Below are positions 25,474-34,840 of a stretch of 64,000 bases of DNA, piece by piece. Position 1 is the first letter of the stretch. Every line of letters starts with the position of its first letter. The position numbers and the translations under genes were made by a program. Location of the stretch: positions 186,001 through 250,000 of the forward strand of contig NZ_JNXC01000006.1 of NCBI RefSeq assembly GCF_000716595.1, given 5' to 3'. The notes below the pieces were generated by a model, which worked only from the letters and a program-made list of their open reading frames with translations, was not told the DNA's origin and searched no databases. The stretch is from Saccharothrix sp. NRRL B-16314 (lineage in GTDB: Bacteria > Actinomycetota > Actinomycetes > Mycobacteriales > Pseudonocardiaceae).

Positions 25474-26685
25474 ATGCGAATTTTAGTCCTGCACCGCGTT
25501 CCGGACACCCTGGTCCGGTATGCGGAGAGCATCGACCACCACGCGCACGAGGTCACCTACATCGGTGCGCCCGACCGCGTGGAGACGATGCCGGCCGACG
25601 TGCCGGCACGTCGTCTCAGCCGCCCCGGCACGGGGCCGGCGCACGAGGAGATCATCGCCGCGCTCGCCGGTGAACCCGCGCCCGACGTGGTGATCGCGCT
25701 GTCCGAGTACGACCTGCTGACGGCGGCCCGGGTGCGGCAAGCGCTCGGCGTTCCCGGTCCGGACGAGGCCGAGGTGCTGCCCTACCGGGACAAGGTGGCC
25801 ATGAAGGCCGCCGTCGCCGCGCGGGGGTTGCGCGTGCCGTACTTCCTGGGGTTGACGGCCGCGCTGGCCGCCCCCGACGAGGTGCCGTGGTCGGGCGCGA
25901 CCGTGCTCAAGCCGCTTTCCGGCGCGTCCAGCGAAGGCGTCACCCGCCACCCGAGCGTCAAGGGTGCGCTGGAAGCCGCGCGCGGCATGGGGGTCGACGC
26001 GGCCGAGTACGAGATCGAGGAGTTCGTCGAGGGTCCGATCATCCACGTGGACGGTCTGGTCGCCGACGGCGCGGCCGTCACCGTGATGGTGAGCCGGTAC
26101 GTGAACACCTGCCTCGCCTACGCCGAAGGGGAACCGCTCGGCTCGGTGCAGATCGACACCGATCCCGACGTCGTGGACTGGGTGCTGCGCTGCCTCGCCG
26201 CGGTCAACATCGCCACCGGCCCGTTCCACCTGGAGGCCATCGAAGGGCCGGACGGCCTGGTGTTCCTGGAGGTCGGCGCGAGGTTCGGCGGCGCGGACGT
26301 GGTGGACACCTTCGAGTTGGCGACCGGCGTGCGACTCCCGTCGGCCCAGTTGCGGCTGCTGGTGGAAGGCGCGAGCGCCCACATCCCGCACCGCGTGCCG
26401 GCGCCGGACGCGAGGTACGGCTGGTTCGTCTGGCCCGGCCACCTGCTCGGCACGACGCACTGCCGCGTGTCCGGCACCGAGGAGTTCGCGGACCACCCGC
26501 TGGTGTGGCGCTGGGTGCAGCGCCCCGAGGACGAGCCGGTGTCGCAGACGATCACCTACGCCGACGCGCACGTTCCCCTGGCCGGCGTGACGGGTCCGGC
26601 GGGCAGCGACGACATGGCCCGGCTGATGGCCGAGATGTTCGCCGCGGTCAAGGTCGGGCCCGCCATGCCGGAGACCGAGGCGTGA
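25474..26685 (+). CDS. ATP-grasp carboxylate-amine ligase (first)
   Basis: 403 residues of the ATP-grasp family that forms amide bonds through acyl-phosphates (BacD/carnosine-synthase group). The N-terminal Rossmann-like part starts MRILVLHRVPD. The ATP-binding part includes ATVLKPLSGASSEGV near 150 and EIEEFVEG. The metal site is HLEAIEGPDGLVFLEVGARFGG (Glu and the Glu of FLEVGAR) near 255-275. The stop overlaps the start of an MFS exporter (GTGA). With the second ATP-grasp gene and exporter it suggests a small ribosome-independent peptide pathway. The substrates are unknown. Confidence 0.87.
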   Translation: MRILVLHRVPDTLVRYAESIDHHAHEVTYIGAPDRVETMPADVPARRLSRPGTGPAHEEIIAALAGEPAPDVVIALSEYDLLTAARVRQALGVPGPDEAEVLPYRDKVAMKAAVAARGLRVPYFLGLTAALAAPDEVPWSGATVLKPLSGASSEGVTRHPSVKGALEAARGMGVDAAEYEIEEFVEGPIIHVDGLVADGAAVTVMVSRYVNTCLAYAEGEPLGSVQIDTDPDVVDWVLRCLAAVNIATGPFHLEAIEGPDGLVFLEVGARFGGADVVDTFELATGVRLPSAQLRLLVEGASAHIPHRVPAPDARYGWFVWPGHLLGTTHCRVSGTEEFADHPLVWRWVQRPEDEPVSQTITYADAHVPLAGVTGPAGSDDMARLMAEMFAAVKVGPAMPETEA

Positions 26686-27947
26686 CGGCCACCGACTCGC
26701 CGTCCGCGCGCGGTCTGCGTGCCCGCGCACGGGCGTTGCTCCCCGAGGGGCGCGGCGCGCGCTGGCTGGTCGGCGCGTCGTTCATCGACTCGCTCGGCAC
26801 CGGGCTGTTCATCGCGGGCTCGGCGCTGTTCTTCACCAAGGTGCTGGACCTGAGCACCGGCCAGGTCGGCATCGGCCTCACCATCTCGGGCATCGCGGGC
26901 CTGCTGGGCACGCCGATCATCGGTCGGCTCGCGGACCGGATCGGACCCAAGCGCGGCCTGGTCGCGTTGTACGGCTGGCGTGGCGCGTGCTTCGTGCTCT
27001 ACCCGTTCGCCGACAACCCGGTCCTGTTCTACGTGGTCGCGTTCCTGGTCGGTTTCGCCGAGTGGAGCAGCGGGCCCATCACGCAGTCACTGGTCGGCAC
27101 CATCTCCACCGGTGACCGCCGGGTGCGCACGATGGCGGTGATCGGCTCGGTCCGCAACGTGGGCTTCACCGGCGGCGCCCTCCTCGCCACGGCTGCCGTC
27201 GCCGCCGGGGATCCGCGCTTCTACACGGCCCTGGTCCTCGCCGACGCGCTGACGTTCTTCGCCGCGGCCGTCATGCTCGCGAGACTGCCGCTGGTCGGCG
27301 CCGCGCCGGTCGGCGAGGACGGGAAGACCCCCGCGACGGCCGCCGTCGCCAAGGTGCGCGACCTGAGGTTCCTCGTGCTCACCGGGCTCAACGGCATCCT
27401 GTACCTGCACTCGATCCTGCTGACCGTCGGCCTGCCGCTGTGGATCAGCACGCGGACGTCGACCCCGTTGGCGGTGGTCGGCGTGGTCGTCGTGGTCAAC
27501 ACGGTGATGGTGATCCTGCTCCAGGTGCCCTTGAGCCGCGGTGTCGAAGGTCTGCGCCCGTCGGCCCGCCGGCAGTTGTGGGCGGGGTGGCTCCTGGGCG
27601 CGTGCTGCGCGCTCGTCGCGTTCACCCCGAACGTCGGCGCGACGTGGGCGGTCGTGCTCGTGCTGGCCGCCGTGATCGCCATGACGCTGGGCGAGATCTG
27701 GCAGTCCATCGGCGCGTGGGGCATCTCCTACGCGCTGAGCCCGGAACACCGCCGGTCGACGTACCTCTCGGTGTACCACCTGGGCCTGACGGGGTCGAGC
27801 GTGGTGGGGCCCGCGCTGATCACCTTCGCCGTGATCGACGTGGGGCCGGTCGGCTGGCTCGGCCTCGGCGCCGCGTTCGTGCTGACGGGCTTCGCCGTGT
27901 CGCTGATCTCGCGACGTGCGGACGCGCCGGCGATGGCGCACAACTGA
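26682..27947 (+). CDS. MFS transporter, probable exporter of the ATP-grasp locus
   Basis: 421 residues with about 12 hydrophobic helices. The MFS loop motif appears as GRLADRIGPKRG between helices 2 and 3. GTG 26682 overlaps the ligase stop. Proteins between amino-acid ligase genes commonly export and give immunity to the peptide made, as BacE does for bacilysin. This role is inferred from position. No substrate-determining motif is recognised. Confidence 0.86.
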   Translation: MTATDSPSARGLRARARALLPEGRGARWLVGASFIDSLGTGLFIAGSALFFTKVLDLSTGQVGIGLTISGIAGLLGTPIIGRLADRIGPKRGLVALYGWRGACFVLYPFADNPVLFYVVAFLVGFAEWSSGPITQSLVGTISTGDRRVRTMAVIGSVRNVGFTGGALLATAAVAAGDPRFYTALVLADALTFFAAAVMLARLPLVGAAPVGEDGKTPATAAVAKVRDLRFLVLTGLNGILYLHSILLTVGLPLWISTRTSTPLAVVGVVVVVNTVMVILLQVPLSRGVEGLRPSARRQLWAGWLLGACCALVAFTPNVGATWAVVLVLAAVIAMTLGEIWQSIGAWGISYALSPEHRRSTYLSVYHLGLTGSSVVGPALITFAVIDVGPVGWLGLGAAFVLTGFAVSLISRRADAPAMAHN

Positions 27948-27978
27948 CGGATCGTTTCGAGAACTGGGGGTAGGCGGC

Positions 27979-29160
27979 GTGCAGACGCTGTTGTTGGTGG
28001 GTGTCGGGCGCATGGGGCTGCCGTACCTGGCGGCCGGACGTGCGCTGGGCGCCAGGGTCGTGGCCGTGGAGACGGCGCAGAAGGCGGAGTCGATCGCGGG
28101 GCTCGTGGACCGCCTGATCGTCACCCGCGGCGCTTCCGACGAACTGTGGGCCGAGGGCGCGTTCGCCGCCGTGGCCGCCGAACGGCCGGACGGCGTGATC
28201 GCGTTCAGCGAGCCGCAGGTCCTCGCCGCGTCGATGGTCCAGGAGGAGCTGGGTGTTCCGGGTCCGTCGCTGCGGGCGGGCGTGATCTCGCGCAACAAGG
28301 CGCTCCAGCGCGGCCGGTTCGCGGCGGCGGGCATCGCCCAGCCGGACTACCTCGTCGTGGACGACCTGGCCGGCGCGTCCGAGTGGGCGCTGGAGCGGCT
28401 GCCGGTGGTGGTCAAGCCGCTGTCCATGGCGGGCAGCATGGGCGTCGAGCTGGTGCCGGACGCGGCGGCGTTCGCGGAGGTGGCGGCGCGGCGCGCGGGT
28501 GAGGGCCGGCTGCTGGTCGAGCGTGCGGTCGAAGGACCCGAGTACAGCTGGGAGGCGCTGGTCGTCGACGGCGCGGTGTGGTTCGCCAACGTCACCGCGA
28601 AGGAGACCACCGGCCCGCCGAACTTCATCGAGGTCGCGCACCGGTCGGCCGCCGACATCACCGACGACGTGCGGGCCGGGGTAGACCGGTTCGGCGCGGA
28701 CGTGCTGGCGGCGACGGGGATGCGCAGCGGCCTGGTGCACCTGGAGTTCCGGCTCACCGACGCCGGTCCGGTGCTGATGGAGATCGCCGTCCGCACCCCC
28801 GGCGACCACCTGATGGAGCTGCTGGGCCTGACCTACGGCCTGGACTGGTTCGAGCTGGTGGCGCGCGTCGCGCTCGGCCGCGAGCTGCCGGCGGCCCCGA
28901 GCGGGCCGATCCGGTACGCGGCGAGCTACCTGCCGCTGGCCACGGCCGGCACGGTCACCGCGGTCCACGGCCTGGAAGCGGTGCGCGAGCACAAGGCCGT
29001 CGTGGAAGCGGGCCTCAGCGTGGCCGTCGACTCCGTGATCGAACCCGCGCGCTCGTCCAACCAGCGGGTCGGCCAGGTGCTGCTGGCCGCCGGCGACCGG
29101 GCCGAACTGGAGGCCGCGCTGGCCGAGGTCCGCCGGACCCTCGTGGTGGAGACGCGCTGA
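27979..29160 (+). CDS. ATP-grasp ligase (second)
   Basis: 393 residues. GTG 27979 has a G-rich site (GGGGGTAGG) just before it. The N-terminus QTLLLVGVGRMGLPYL resembles a nucleotide-binding fold. The ATP-grasp core includes LPVVVKPLSMAGSMGVELV, VERAVEGPEYSWEALV and the metal-binding HLEFRLTDAGPVLMEIAVRTPG. It belongs to the same broad family as the first ligase but is quite different in sequence, so a second coupling step is likely. It lies 31 nt behind the exporter gene and ends at a strong terminator. Confidence 0.87.
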   Translation: MQTLLLVGVGRMGLPYLAAGRALGARVVAVETAQKAESIAGLVDRLIVTRGASDELWAEGAFAAVAAERPDGVIAFSEPQVLAASMVQEELGVPGPSLRAGVISRNKALQRGRFAAAGIAQPDYLVVDDLAGASEWALERLPVVVKPLSMAGSMGVELVPDAAAFAEVAARRAGEGRLLVERAVEGPEYSWEALVVDGAVWFANVTAKETTGPPNFIEVAHRSAADITDDVRAGVDRFGADVLAATGMRSGLVHLEFRLTDAGPVLMEIAVRTPGDHLMELLGLTYGLDWFELVARVALGRELPAAPSGPIRYAASYLPLATAGTVTAVHGLEAVREHKAVVEAGLSVAVDSVIEPARSSNQRVGQVLLAAGDRAELEAALAEVRRTLVVETR

Positions 29161-29164
29161 CGTC

Positions 29165-29201
29165 CGGGTGCGCGGCGGTGCGTACCACCGCCGCGCACCC
29201 G
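29165..29201. terminator. Bidirectional terminator between two ATP-grasp genes
   Basis: A perfect 16-bp stem (29165-29180 with 29186-29201) and a 5-nt loop fill the 46-nt gap between convergent genes. It can end both transcripts. Confidence 0.88.
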
Positions 29202-29206
29202 ACGGC

Positions 29207-30502
29207 CTACTCCGTCGGCGTCACCGTGAACAACTCGTCGGTGTGCCGCGCCGCCAGGTCGTCCACATAGGACCGGAACAGCTTGGCCTCGTCCTCGGTC
29301 GGCTCGGCCTTGAACACCTCCAGCACGCCTTCGCGCGCGAGGTAGGACGTGGTCGGGCGGGACGTGTCGCCGACCTTGGCGGTGATGTAGAGCCCCAGCT
29401 CGTCCCGGGACAACCCTTCCACCGGACGCACCTCGCTGATCGTGCCGGGGGGCGCGTTGAGGAACGCGGTGGCGCCGACACCGCGCGCGGTGCGCGGGAA
29501 CTCCGGGAAACCGTCGAACGGCCGCAGGTAGGACGCGTAGTGCACGTCGTACGGGCTGTACCCGTACACGCGGTCGATCAGGTCCATGATCCCGTCGCCA
29601 CCGGGCCGCGCCGCGACCTCGACCACGCTCAGCCGGTCACCGTTCACCAGCACCTCGACGTGCGCCAGGCCGCGGGTGATGTCCAGCGCCGCGCACGCGT
29701 CCAGGGCCACCTGCCGCAGCGCTTCGTCGTCGCTGTCCTGGCTGGGCACGAGCTGCCCGCGCTCGGTGAAGTACGGCGCGCCGGCCTTGGACTTGTCGGT
29801 CACCGCGAGCACCGCGCGGTGGTCGTCCCAGTTCGCCACCTCCACGGACACCTCGTGGGTGGCGTCCACGAACTCCTCGGCCTGGAAGCGGCCGTCGGAG
29901 AAGTCGTAGATCGGCGCGATCTCCAGCAGCGAGTCGCGGCAGTAGTCGAACGCGGCGGGCAGCTCGTCGGGGTGGTCGACCTTGATCGTGCCGACGTTGC
30001 CGGCGAAGTCGCGCGGCTTGAGCACGAGGGGGAACGTCAGCTCGGCCGCGCCGGACCGCAACTCGTCCAGGGTGGAGAACAACCGGTGCTTCGCGCACGG
30101 CACACCGGCGTTCTCGAACGCCACCTTCATGGTGTGCTTGTCCCGCGAACGGGCCAGCGCCTCGTCGGACAGCGTGCGCAGCCCGTAGTGCTTGGAGATG
30201 GCGACCGAGACGTGCACGCACATCTCGATGATCGGCGCCACGGCCTGGGGTCGCAGCCCGGTCCGCTGCTCGAACTCGCGAACCGCTTCCAGCGCCTCTT
30301 CCGCGTTGTAGTAATCCGCTTCGAGGACGTGGTCGAAGAACCGGTTCAGCTGACTGGCCGCGGGAGACGCGCTCATTCCCAGCACGGGCCCGGGGTAGGT
30401 GCGCAACGCGGAGACGATCGCGCGTTCGCGTAACAGGATGTCCGCACCGAGGACCAGGAGGTACCGGTCCCCGGTGGCTGCCGCCGCGGAATGGTGGAAC
30501 AT
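29207..30502 (-). CDS. ATP-grasp ligase (third, convergent)
   Basis: 431 residues. ATG 30502 is chosen for GGAGG 6 nt upstream. The core has FPLVLKPRDFAGNVGT near 165, EEFVDATHEVSVEV, and the metal site HVEVLVNGDRLSVVEVAARPGGDG near 285-305. RDKHTMKVAFENAGVP is typical of the carnosine-synthase/BacD-like group. It faces the other two ligases, so it may be a separately controlled third coupling enzyme. It is transcribed in the same direction as ahcY but is separated from it by hairpins. Confidence 0.86.
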   Translation of the reverse strand: MFHHSAAAATGDRYLLVLGADILLRERAIVSALRTYPGPVLGMSASPAASQLNRFFDHVLEADYYNAEEALEAVREFEQRTGLRPQAVAPIIEMCVHVSVAISKHYGLRTLSDEALARSRDKHTMKVAFENAGVPCAKHRLFSTLDELRSGAAELTFPLVLKPRDFAGNVGTIKVDHPDELPAAFDYCRDSLLEIAPIYDFSDGRFQAEEFVDATHEVSVEVANWDDHRAVLAVTDKSKAGAPYFTERGQLVPSQDSDDEALRQVALDACAALDITRGLAHVEVLVNGDRLSVVEVAARPGGDGIMDLIDRVYGYSPYDVHYASYLRPFDGFPEFPRTARGVGATAFLNAPPGTISEVRPVEGLSRDELGLYITAKVGDTSRPTTSYLAREGVLEVFKAEPTEDEAKLFRSYVDDLAARHTDELFTVTPTE

Positions 30503-30591
30503 GCGTTTCCTCCGGTGCACAGGACGACCGGCTGCCTCCCTCGGTGAGAACGGGGGCGACAGCCGGTCGGCGTGGTGTCAGTAGCAGTGCT

Positions 30592-30618
30592 CGCCGGTGG
30601 CGGTGCTCGTCACCGGCG
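30592..30618. terminator. Hairpin after ahcY
   Basis: An 8-bp GC-rich stem (30592-30599 with 30611-30618) lies 7 nt past the ahcY stop on the minus strand. A second inverted repeat (30525-30534 with 30560-30569, 10 bp) follows. Together they probably stop ahcY transcription before the ATP-grasp gene. Confidence 0.6.
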
Positions 30619-30624
30619 GAGCCG

Positions 30625-32094
30625 TCAGTAGCGGTAGTGGTCCGGCTTGTACGGGCCTTCCGCGTCCACGCCGAGGTACTCGGCCTGGACCTTCGTGAGC
30701 GCCGTCAGCTTGGCGCCGACCGCGCTCAGGTGCATCCGCGCGACCTTCTCGTCCAGGTGCTTCGGGAGCATGTAGACCCCGACGCCGTACTCCTCGCGCT
30801 TGGTGTGCAGCTCGATCTGCGCGATGGTCTGGTTCGAGAACGACGAGGACATCACGAAGCTCGGGTGGCCCGTGGCGTTGCCCAGGTTGAGCAGGCGGCC
30901 CTCGGACAGCACGATGATCGAGTGCCCGTCCGCGAACTTCCACTCGTGGACCTGCGGCTTGATCTCGACGCGCTCGATGCCGGGCACGCGGGCGAGACCG
31001 GCCATGTCGATCTCGTTGTCGAAGTGGCCCACGTTGCCCACGACCGCGTTGTGCTTCATCTTGGCCATGTCCGCGGCCATGATGATGTCGCGGTTGCCGG
31101 TGGTGGTGATGAAGATGTCGCCGTCGGCGATCACGTCGTCCAGCACGACGACCTGGAGGCCGTCCATCGCCGCCTGCAGCGCGCAGATCGGGTCGATCTC
31201 GGTGACCACGACGCGGGCGCCCTGGCCGCGCAGGGACTCGACCGCGCCCTTGCCGACGTCGCCGTAACCGCACACGACCGCGAGCTTGCCCGCGATCATC
31301 ACGTCCGTGGCGCGGTTGATGCCGTCGATCAGGGAGTGGCGGATGCCGTACTTGTTGTCGAACTTGCTCTTCGTCACCGAGTCGTTGACGTTGATGCCCG
31401 CGAACAACAGCTTGCCGGCCTTGTGCAGCTGGTAGAGCCGGTTGACGCCGTTCGTGGTCTCCTCGGTCACGCCGATGATGGACTTCGCCATGTCGGTGTA
31501 CCGGGTCGGGCTGGACTCGAGCGAACGCCGCAGCGACTCGAGGATCAGCTTGTGGTCCTCGGGGTCGTCCTCGGCGGCCGACGGCACGGCGCCGGCGGCT
31601 TCGTACTCGACGCCCATGTGCACGAGCAGCGTGGCGTCACCGCCGTCGTCCACGATCGAGTCGGGGCCGCTGCCGTCGGGCCAGGTCAGCAGCTGCTCGG
31701 TGCACCACCAGTACTCCTCCAGCGTCTCGCCCTTCCAGGCGAACACCGAGCTGCCCTTGGGGTTGTCGACGGTGCCCTCGGGGCCGACGACGACCGCCGC
31801 GGCGGCGTGGTCCTGGGTCGAGAAGATGTTGCAGCTCACCCACCGGACGTCGGCGCCGAGGGCGGCGAGCGTCTCGATGAGCACGGCGGTCTGGATCGTC
31901 ATGTGCAGCGAACCGGCGATCTTCTTGCCCGCGAGGGGCTGCTGGGGGCCGTATTCCCTGCGCAGCGCCATCAGACCGGGCATCTCCTGCTCGGCGAGCT
32001 GGATCTCCTTCCGGCCGAACGGTGCCAACGACAGGTCCGCGACCTTGAAGTCGGCCACCGAGCCCCCACTGTCGGCGGTCAGCTGGATCGTCAC
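30625..32094 (-). CDS. ahcY: S-adenosylhomocysteine hydrolase
   Basis: 489 residues, the standard bacterial length. It splits S-adenosylhomocysteine into adenosine and homocysteine using tightly bound NAD, recycling the product of methyltransferases. GTG 32094 is chosen because GGAGGAG lies 7 nt upstream and the protein then starts as in the family. Motifs seen are [48 protein letters not shown] with the NAD-site Lys, [11 protein letters not shown], and the C-terminal KPDHYRY. A longer upstream frame exists but is not needed. No SAH riboswitch was recognised upstream. Confidence 0.97.
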   Translation of the reverse strand: MTIQLTADSGGSVADFKVADLSLAPFGRKEIQLAEQEMPGLMALRREYGPQQPLAGKKIAGSLHMTIQTAVLIETLAALGADVRWVSCNIFSTQDHAAAAVVVGPEGTVDNPKGSSVFAWKGETLEEYWWCTEQLLTWPDGSGPDSIVDDGGDATLLVHMGVEYEAAGAVPSAAEDDPEDHKLILESLRRSLESSPTRYTDMAKSIIGVTEETTNGVNRLYQLHKAGKLLFAGINVNDSVTKSKFDNKYGIRHSLIDGINRATDVMIAGKLAVVCGYGDVGKGAVESLRGQGARVVVTEIDPICALQAAMDGLQVVVLDDVIADGDIFITTTGNRDIIMAADMAKMKHNAVVGNVGHFDNEIDMAGLARVPGIERVEIKPQVHEWKFADGHSIIVLSEGRLLNLGNATGHPSFVMSSSFSNQTIAQIELHTKREEYGVGVYMLPKHLDEKVARMHLSAVGAKLTALTKVQAEYLGVDAEGPYKPDHYRY

Positions 32095-32305
32095 GTAGTT
32101 CTCCTCCGGGTCGCGTGTGACTGACAAACTCCGGCAGGGCGCGTGCACGGCGTAACCGGTCGTCCTCGTCACCCGGCCGAGCGTCGTTCCCCCACCTCGG
32201 GCGAGCCCTCGTCTCGCCGCCAGCGAGCTTATCGCGTTGGGGACAACCGCCACGCCGTGCCGCTGCGTGGGTGCGATCAGGCTGATGGATACCGCGTCGA
32301 CCAGG

Positions 32306-32980
32306 TCAGATGTGCCCGAACCTGGCCAGCAGGTCGGCCAGGGTCGCGCCGCCGTTGATGAGGTCGCGCACCACGGCCTCCTTCTCCAGCAGCTCGTGCA
32401 CCTCCGCCAGCACGGTGTCGGCCACGGCCGGTGGCACCACGCCGACGCCGTTCTCGTCGGCGACCACGATGTCGCCCGGGTTGATCACCGTGCCGCCGAC
32501 CTCGATCGGCACGTTCACCCGGACGGGTTCACTCTGACCGGGTACCGCGGGTGGGCAGCGGCGCGGCACGACGGACCGGAACCACATCGGGAAGTCGAGG
32601 TCGCGCACCTCGTCGACGTCGCGCACCGCGCCGTCGACCACGCAGCCCGCGATGCCCGCCATCTGCGACAACGTGGTCATCAGGCCGCCCCACATCGCCA
32701 GGTCGACCCGGCCCTGGCAGGCCAGCACGACCACGTCGCCCGGCTGCGCGCGCGGCAGCACGGGGAGGATGTCGACCAGCAGGTCGGCGGGCAGGTCGAC
32801 GGTGAGCGCCGGCCCGGCGATCTTGTGCTCCCGCTTGACCGTCTGCCAGCCGCCGATCGCCCCTACCTCCGGCGACGCGTCGGCGACCAGGCAGCTGGGG
32901 CTGTAGAAGCGCAGGATGTCGTTGAACGCCTCCACCTGCGCCTTGTCCGGGCGGACCAGATCGTTGTAGACGGCTTTCAT
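32306..32980 (-). CDS. RraA-family class II pyruvate aldolase candidate
   Basis: 224 residues with the RraA/HMG-CHA aldolase fold: [16 protein letters not shown] near 30, [11 protein letters not shown] and [22 protein letters not shown] with the metal-linked D and the R-D pair. Family members include 4-hydroxy-4-methyl-2-oxoglutarate aldolases, which cleave 2-oxo-4-hydroxy acids to pyruvate. Here it is the last gene of the hpaB operon and could supply the final pyruvate-forming cleavage normally done by HpaI. That is inference. RNase-E inhibitor function is unlikely in this context. Confidence 0.83.
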   Translation of the reverse strand: MKAVYNDLVRPDKAQVEAFNDILRFYSPSCLVADASPEVGAIGGWQTVKREHKIAGPALTVDLPADLLVDILPVLPRAQPGDVVVLACQGRVDLAMWGGLMTTLSQMAGIAGCVVDGAVRDVDEVRDLDFPMWFRSVVPRRCPPAVPGQSEPVRVNVPIEVGGTVINPGDIVVADENGVGVVPPAVADTVLAEVHELLEKEAVVRDLINGGATLADLLARFGHI

Positions 32981-33021
32981 CGTGTGCCTTTCTCGCGGGG
33001 GAAGGTCGGCCTGGTGCCTGG

Positions 33022-34245
33022 TCAGCGCCGCGCCCGGTCCGACGAGGCCAGCGCCGAGGCGAGCCGGCGCACGCCCTCCGGGATCGTCGCGTCGTCCACC
33101 CGGCTGTAGGACAGGCGCAGTTCGCGCTCGCCGCGCTGGTCCGGGTAGAACGCGGCGCCCGGCACGTAGGTGACGCCGGCGGCGCGGGCCGCCTCCTGGA
33201 ACGCGTCCGGGTCGACCGTGTCGGGCGCGGTCAGCCAGGTGAAGAAGCCGCCGTCGGCGCGGGTGAAGCGGACGCCCTCGTGCAGGTGCTCCGCCAAGGC
33301 GTCGGTCATGATCCGGCACCGCGCCCGGTAGAAGGACCTCGACGCGAGGATGCCCTGGTCGAAGCGCCCGGACCGGCCGTAGTCCTCCAGCAGCAGCTGC
33401 CCGAGCCCGGAGGAGCACTGGTCGGTGTTCTGCTTGGCCCGGACGAGCTGGCCGACCAGGTCGGCGGGCGCGGAGATCCACCCGATCCGCATACCGGGCG
33501 TGAACGTCTTGGAGAACGTGCCGACCTGCGCCACCACGTCCGGTGCGAGCGACCACAGGCTCGGGCGGCGGTCGTCGCCGAAGCCGAGCTCGCGGTAGGC
33601 GACGTCCTCGACGATCAGCAGGCCGTGCCGCCGGGCGAGCGCCACCAGGGCGTGCCGGCGTTCCGTCGAGAGGCTGACGCCGGTCGGGTTCTGGTAGTCG
33701 GGGATCGTGTAGAGCAGCTTCGGCGGCGTCCCCGGGCCGGTCAGCAGGCGTTCGAGCGCGTCGACGTCCAGGCCGTCGGCGTCGACCGGTACGGCCTCGG
33801 TCCGGGCCGAGGCGCGCTGGAAGCTGACGAGTGCGCCCATGAACGTCGGCGCCTCCACTACCACCCGGTCACCGGGGTCGACCAGGCACTTCACCACCAG
33901 GCCGAGACCTTCCATCCCGCCGCTGGTGATCATCAGCTCGTCCTCGGCGGGACGCGTGCCGTCGTGGTCGGCCAGCCAGCCCGCGAACCAGTCGCGCAGA
34001 CCGGCCAGACCGGCCGTCGGGCCGTACTGGAGGCTCGCCGGGTCCTGGAGGATCCGGGTGAAGCTCTCCTCCAGGGCTTCCCGCGGGAACGTCGCGGGGT
34101 GCGGGAACCCGCCGGAGAAGGCGATGGTCCCGTCGCCGCCCGCCTGCTTCAGGATCGCGGTGATCACGTCGCCGCTGTCGTCCGCGACGTGGCGGGCGAA
34201 CATCCGCTCCCAGGGCAGTCGCCCGACCGCGTTGGGTGTCGTCAC
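33022..34245 (-). CDS. PLP-dependent aminotransferase, class I (LysN-like)
   Basis: 407 residues of fold-type I. The PLP Lys lies in GTFSKTFTPGMRIGW near 240, preceded by LLYTIPDYQNPTGVSLS near 185, and FSGGFPHPATFP marks the 2-aminoadipate/valine-type group. The GTG start overlaps the stop of the flavin reductase gene (GTGA), placing it inside the hpaBC operon. It may convert an aromatic amino acid or amine-bearing intermediate to the keto acid entering the pathway. The substrate is uncertain. Confidence 0.86.
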   Translation of the reverse strand: MTTPNAVGRLPWERMFARHVADDSGDVITAILKQAGGDGTIAFSGGFPHPATFPREALEESFTRILQDPASLQYGPTAGLAGLRDWFAGWLADHDGTRPAEDELMITSGGMEGLGLVVKCLVDPGDRVVVEAPTFMGALVSFQRASARTEAVPVDADGLDVDALERLLTGPGTPPKLLYTIPDYQNPTGVSLSTERRHALVALARRHGLLIVEDVAYRELGFGDDRRPSLWSLAPDVVAQVGTFSKTFTPGMRIGWISAPADLVGQLVRAKQNTDQCSSGLGQLLLEDYGRSGRFDQGILASRSFYRARCRIMTDALAEHLHEGVRFTRADGGFFTWLTAPDTVDPDAFQEAARAAGVTYVPGAAFYPDQRGERELRLSYSRVDDATIPEGVRRLASALASSDRARR

Positions 34246-34811
34246 TGGCCGTTCCCCCTCCTCGTCTCACGCGTCCGCCAGTCCTCCGCCGGCCATGCCG
34301 GCGTGAGCGTGCGTGGTTCTCCGTTGTAGAGCAGCAAGGGCACGCCGTCACGCGTCCGAACGTGGTCGACCGCGGCCACGTGCAGAACGTGGTCGCCGGC
34401 CGGGTGCGACGCGCGGACCGTGCACACCAGTTGGACGAGTGCCCCGGTGATCAGCGGGATGCCGTCGTCCCAGGTGAAGTCCACCGCGTCGGCCATCGCC
34501 TCGATGCCCGCGAAGTGCCGCGACAGCGCGTGCTGCCCGGCGTTGAGCACCGAGACGCCGTAGCGACCGGTTTCGGTGATCCGCCGGTTCGACTTCGCCC
34601 GCGCCGCCACCGAGACCAGCACCAGCGGCGGCGCCAGGGACACGGACAGGAAGGCGTTGGCCGTCATCCCGTGCGCCTCCGGACCCGCCGGCCCGCCGGT
34701 GGCGGTGGTGATCACGGTCACCCCGCTGGCGAAGCGGCTCATCGCGCCGCGCAGGTCGCCCGGCGCCACACCGGCGGTGTCGAGCAGCCGTTCGGTCGTG
34801 CTGTCGGTCAT
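34242..34811 (-). CDS. hpaC: Flavin reductase component of HpaB-type monooxygenase
   Basis: 189 residues of the FMN-binding split-barrel flavin reductase family. SRFASGVTVITT near 26, GMTANAFLSVSLAPPLVLV near 48 and the C-terminal HHxxG-like segment VAAVDHVRTRDGVPLLLYNG match HpaC-type proteins. It supplies reduced FAD to the neighbouring HpaB oxygenase. It starts at ATG 34811 with GAGGGG upstream, 29 nt after hpaB. The name is used for context as well as family. Confidence 0.85.
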   Translation of the reverse strand: MTDSTTERLLDTAGVAPGDLRGAMSRFASGVTVITTATGGPAGPEAHGMTANAFLSVSLAPPLVLVSVAARAKSNRRITETGRYGVSVLNAGQHALSRHFAGIEAMADAVDFTWDDGIPLITGALVQLVCTVRASHPAGDHVLHVAAVDHVRTRDGVPLLLYNGEPRTLTPAWPAEDWRTRETRRGNGQ

Positions 34812-34840
34812 CGACGTCCCCTCGACGTGCGTGGCCCGCG

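Noticed and set aside
25332..25673. 113-codon frame with a good AGGAG site upstream of the first ATP-grasp gene
   Set aside because: Most of it reads the ATP-grasp gene out of frame, and the unique part has no protein-like features.
30525..30569. 10-bp inverted repeat as a riboswitch or attenuator for the third ATP-grasp gene
   Set aside because: The loop is long (25 nt) and there is no second competing structure. A role in ending ahcY transcription is simpler.
32095..32305. SAH riboswitch upstream of ahcY
   Set aside because: I looked for the conserved core of SAH riboswitches in the 5' region and did not recognise it. A covariance-model search would settle this.
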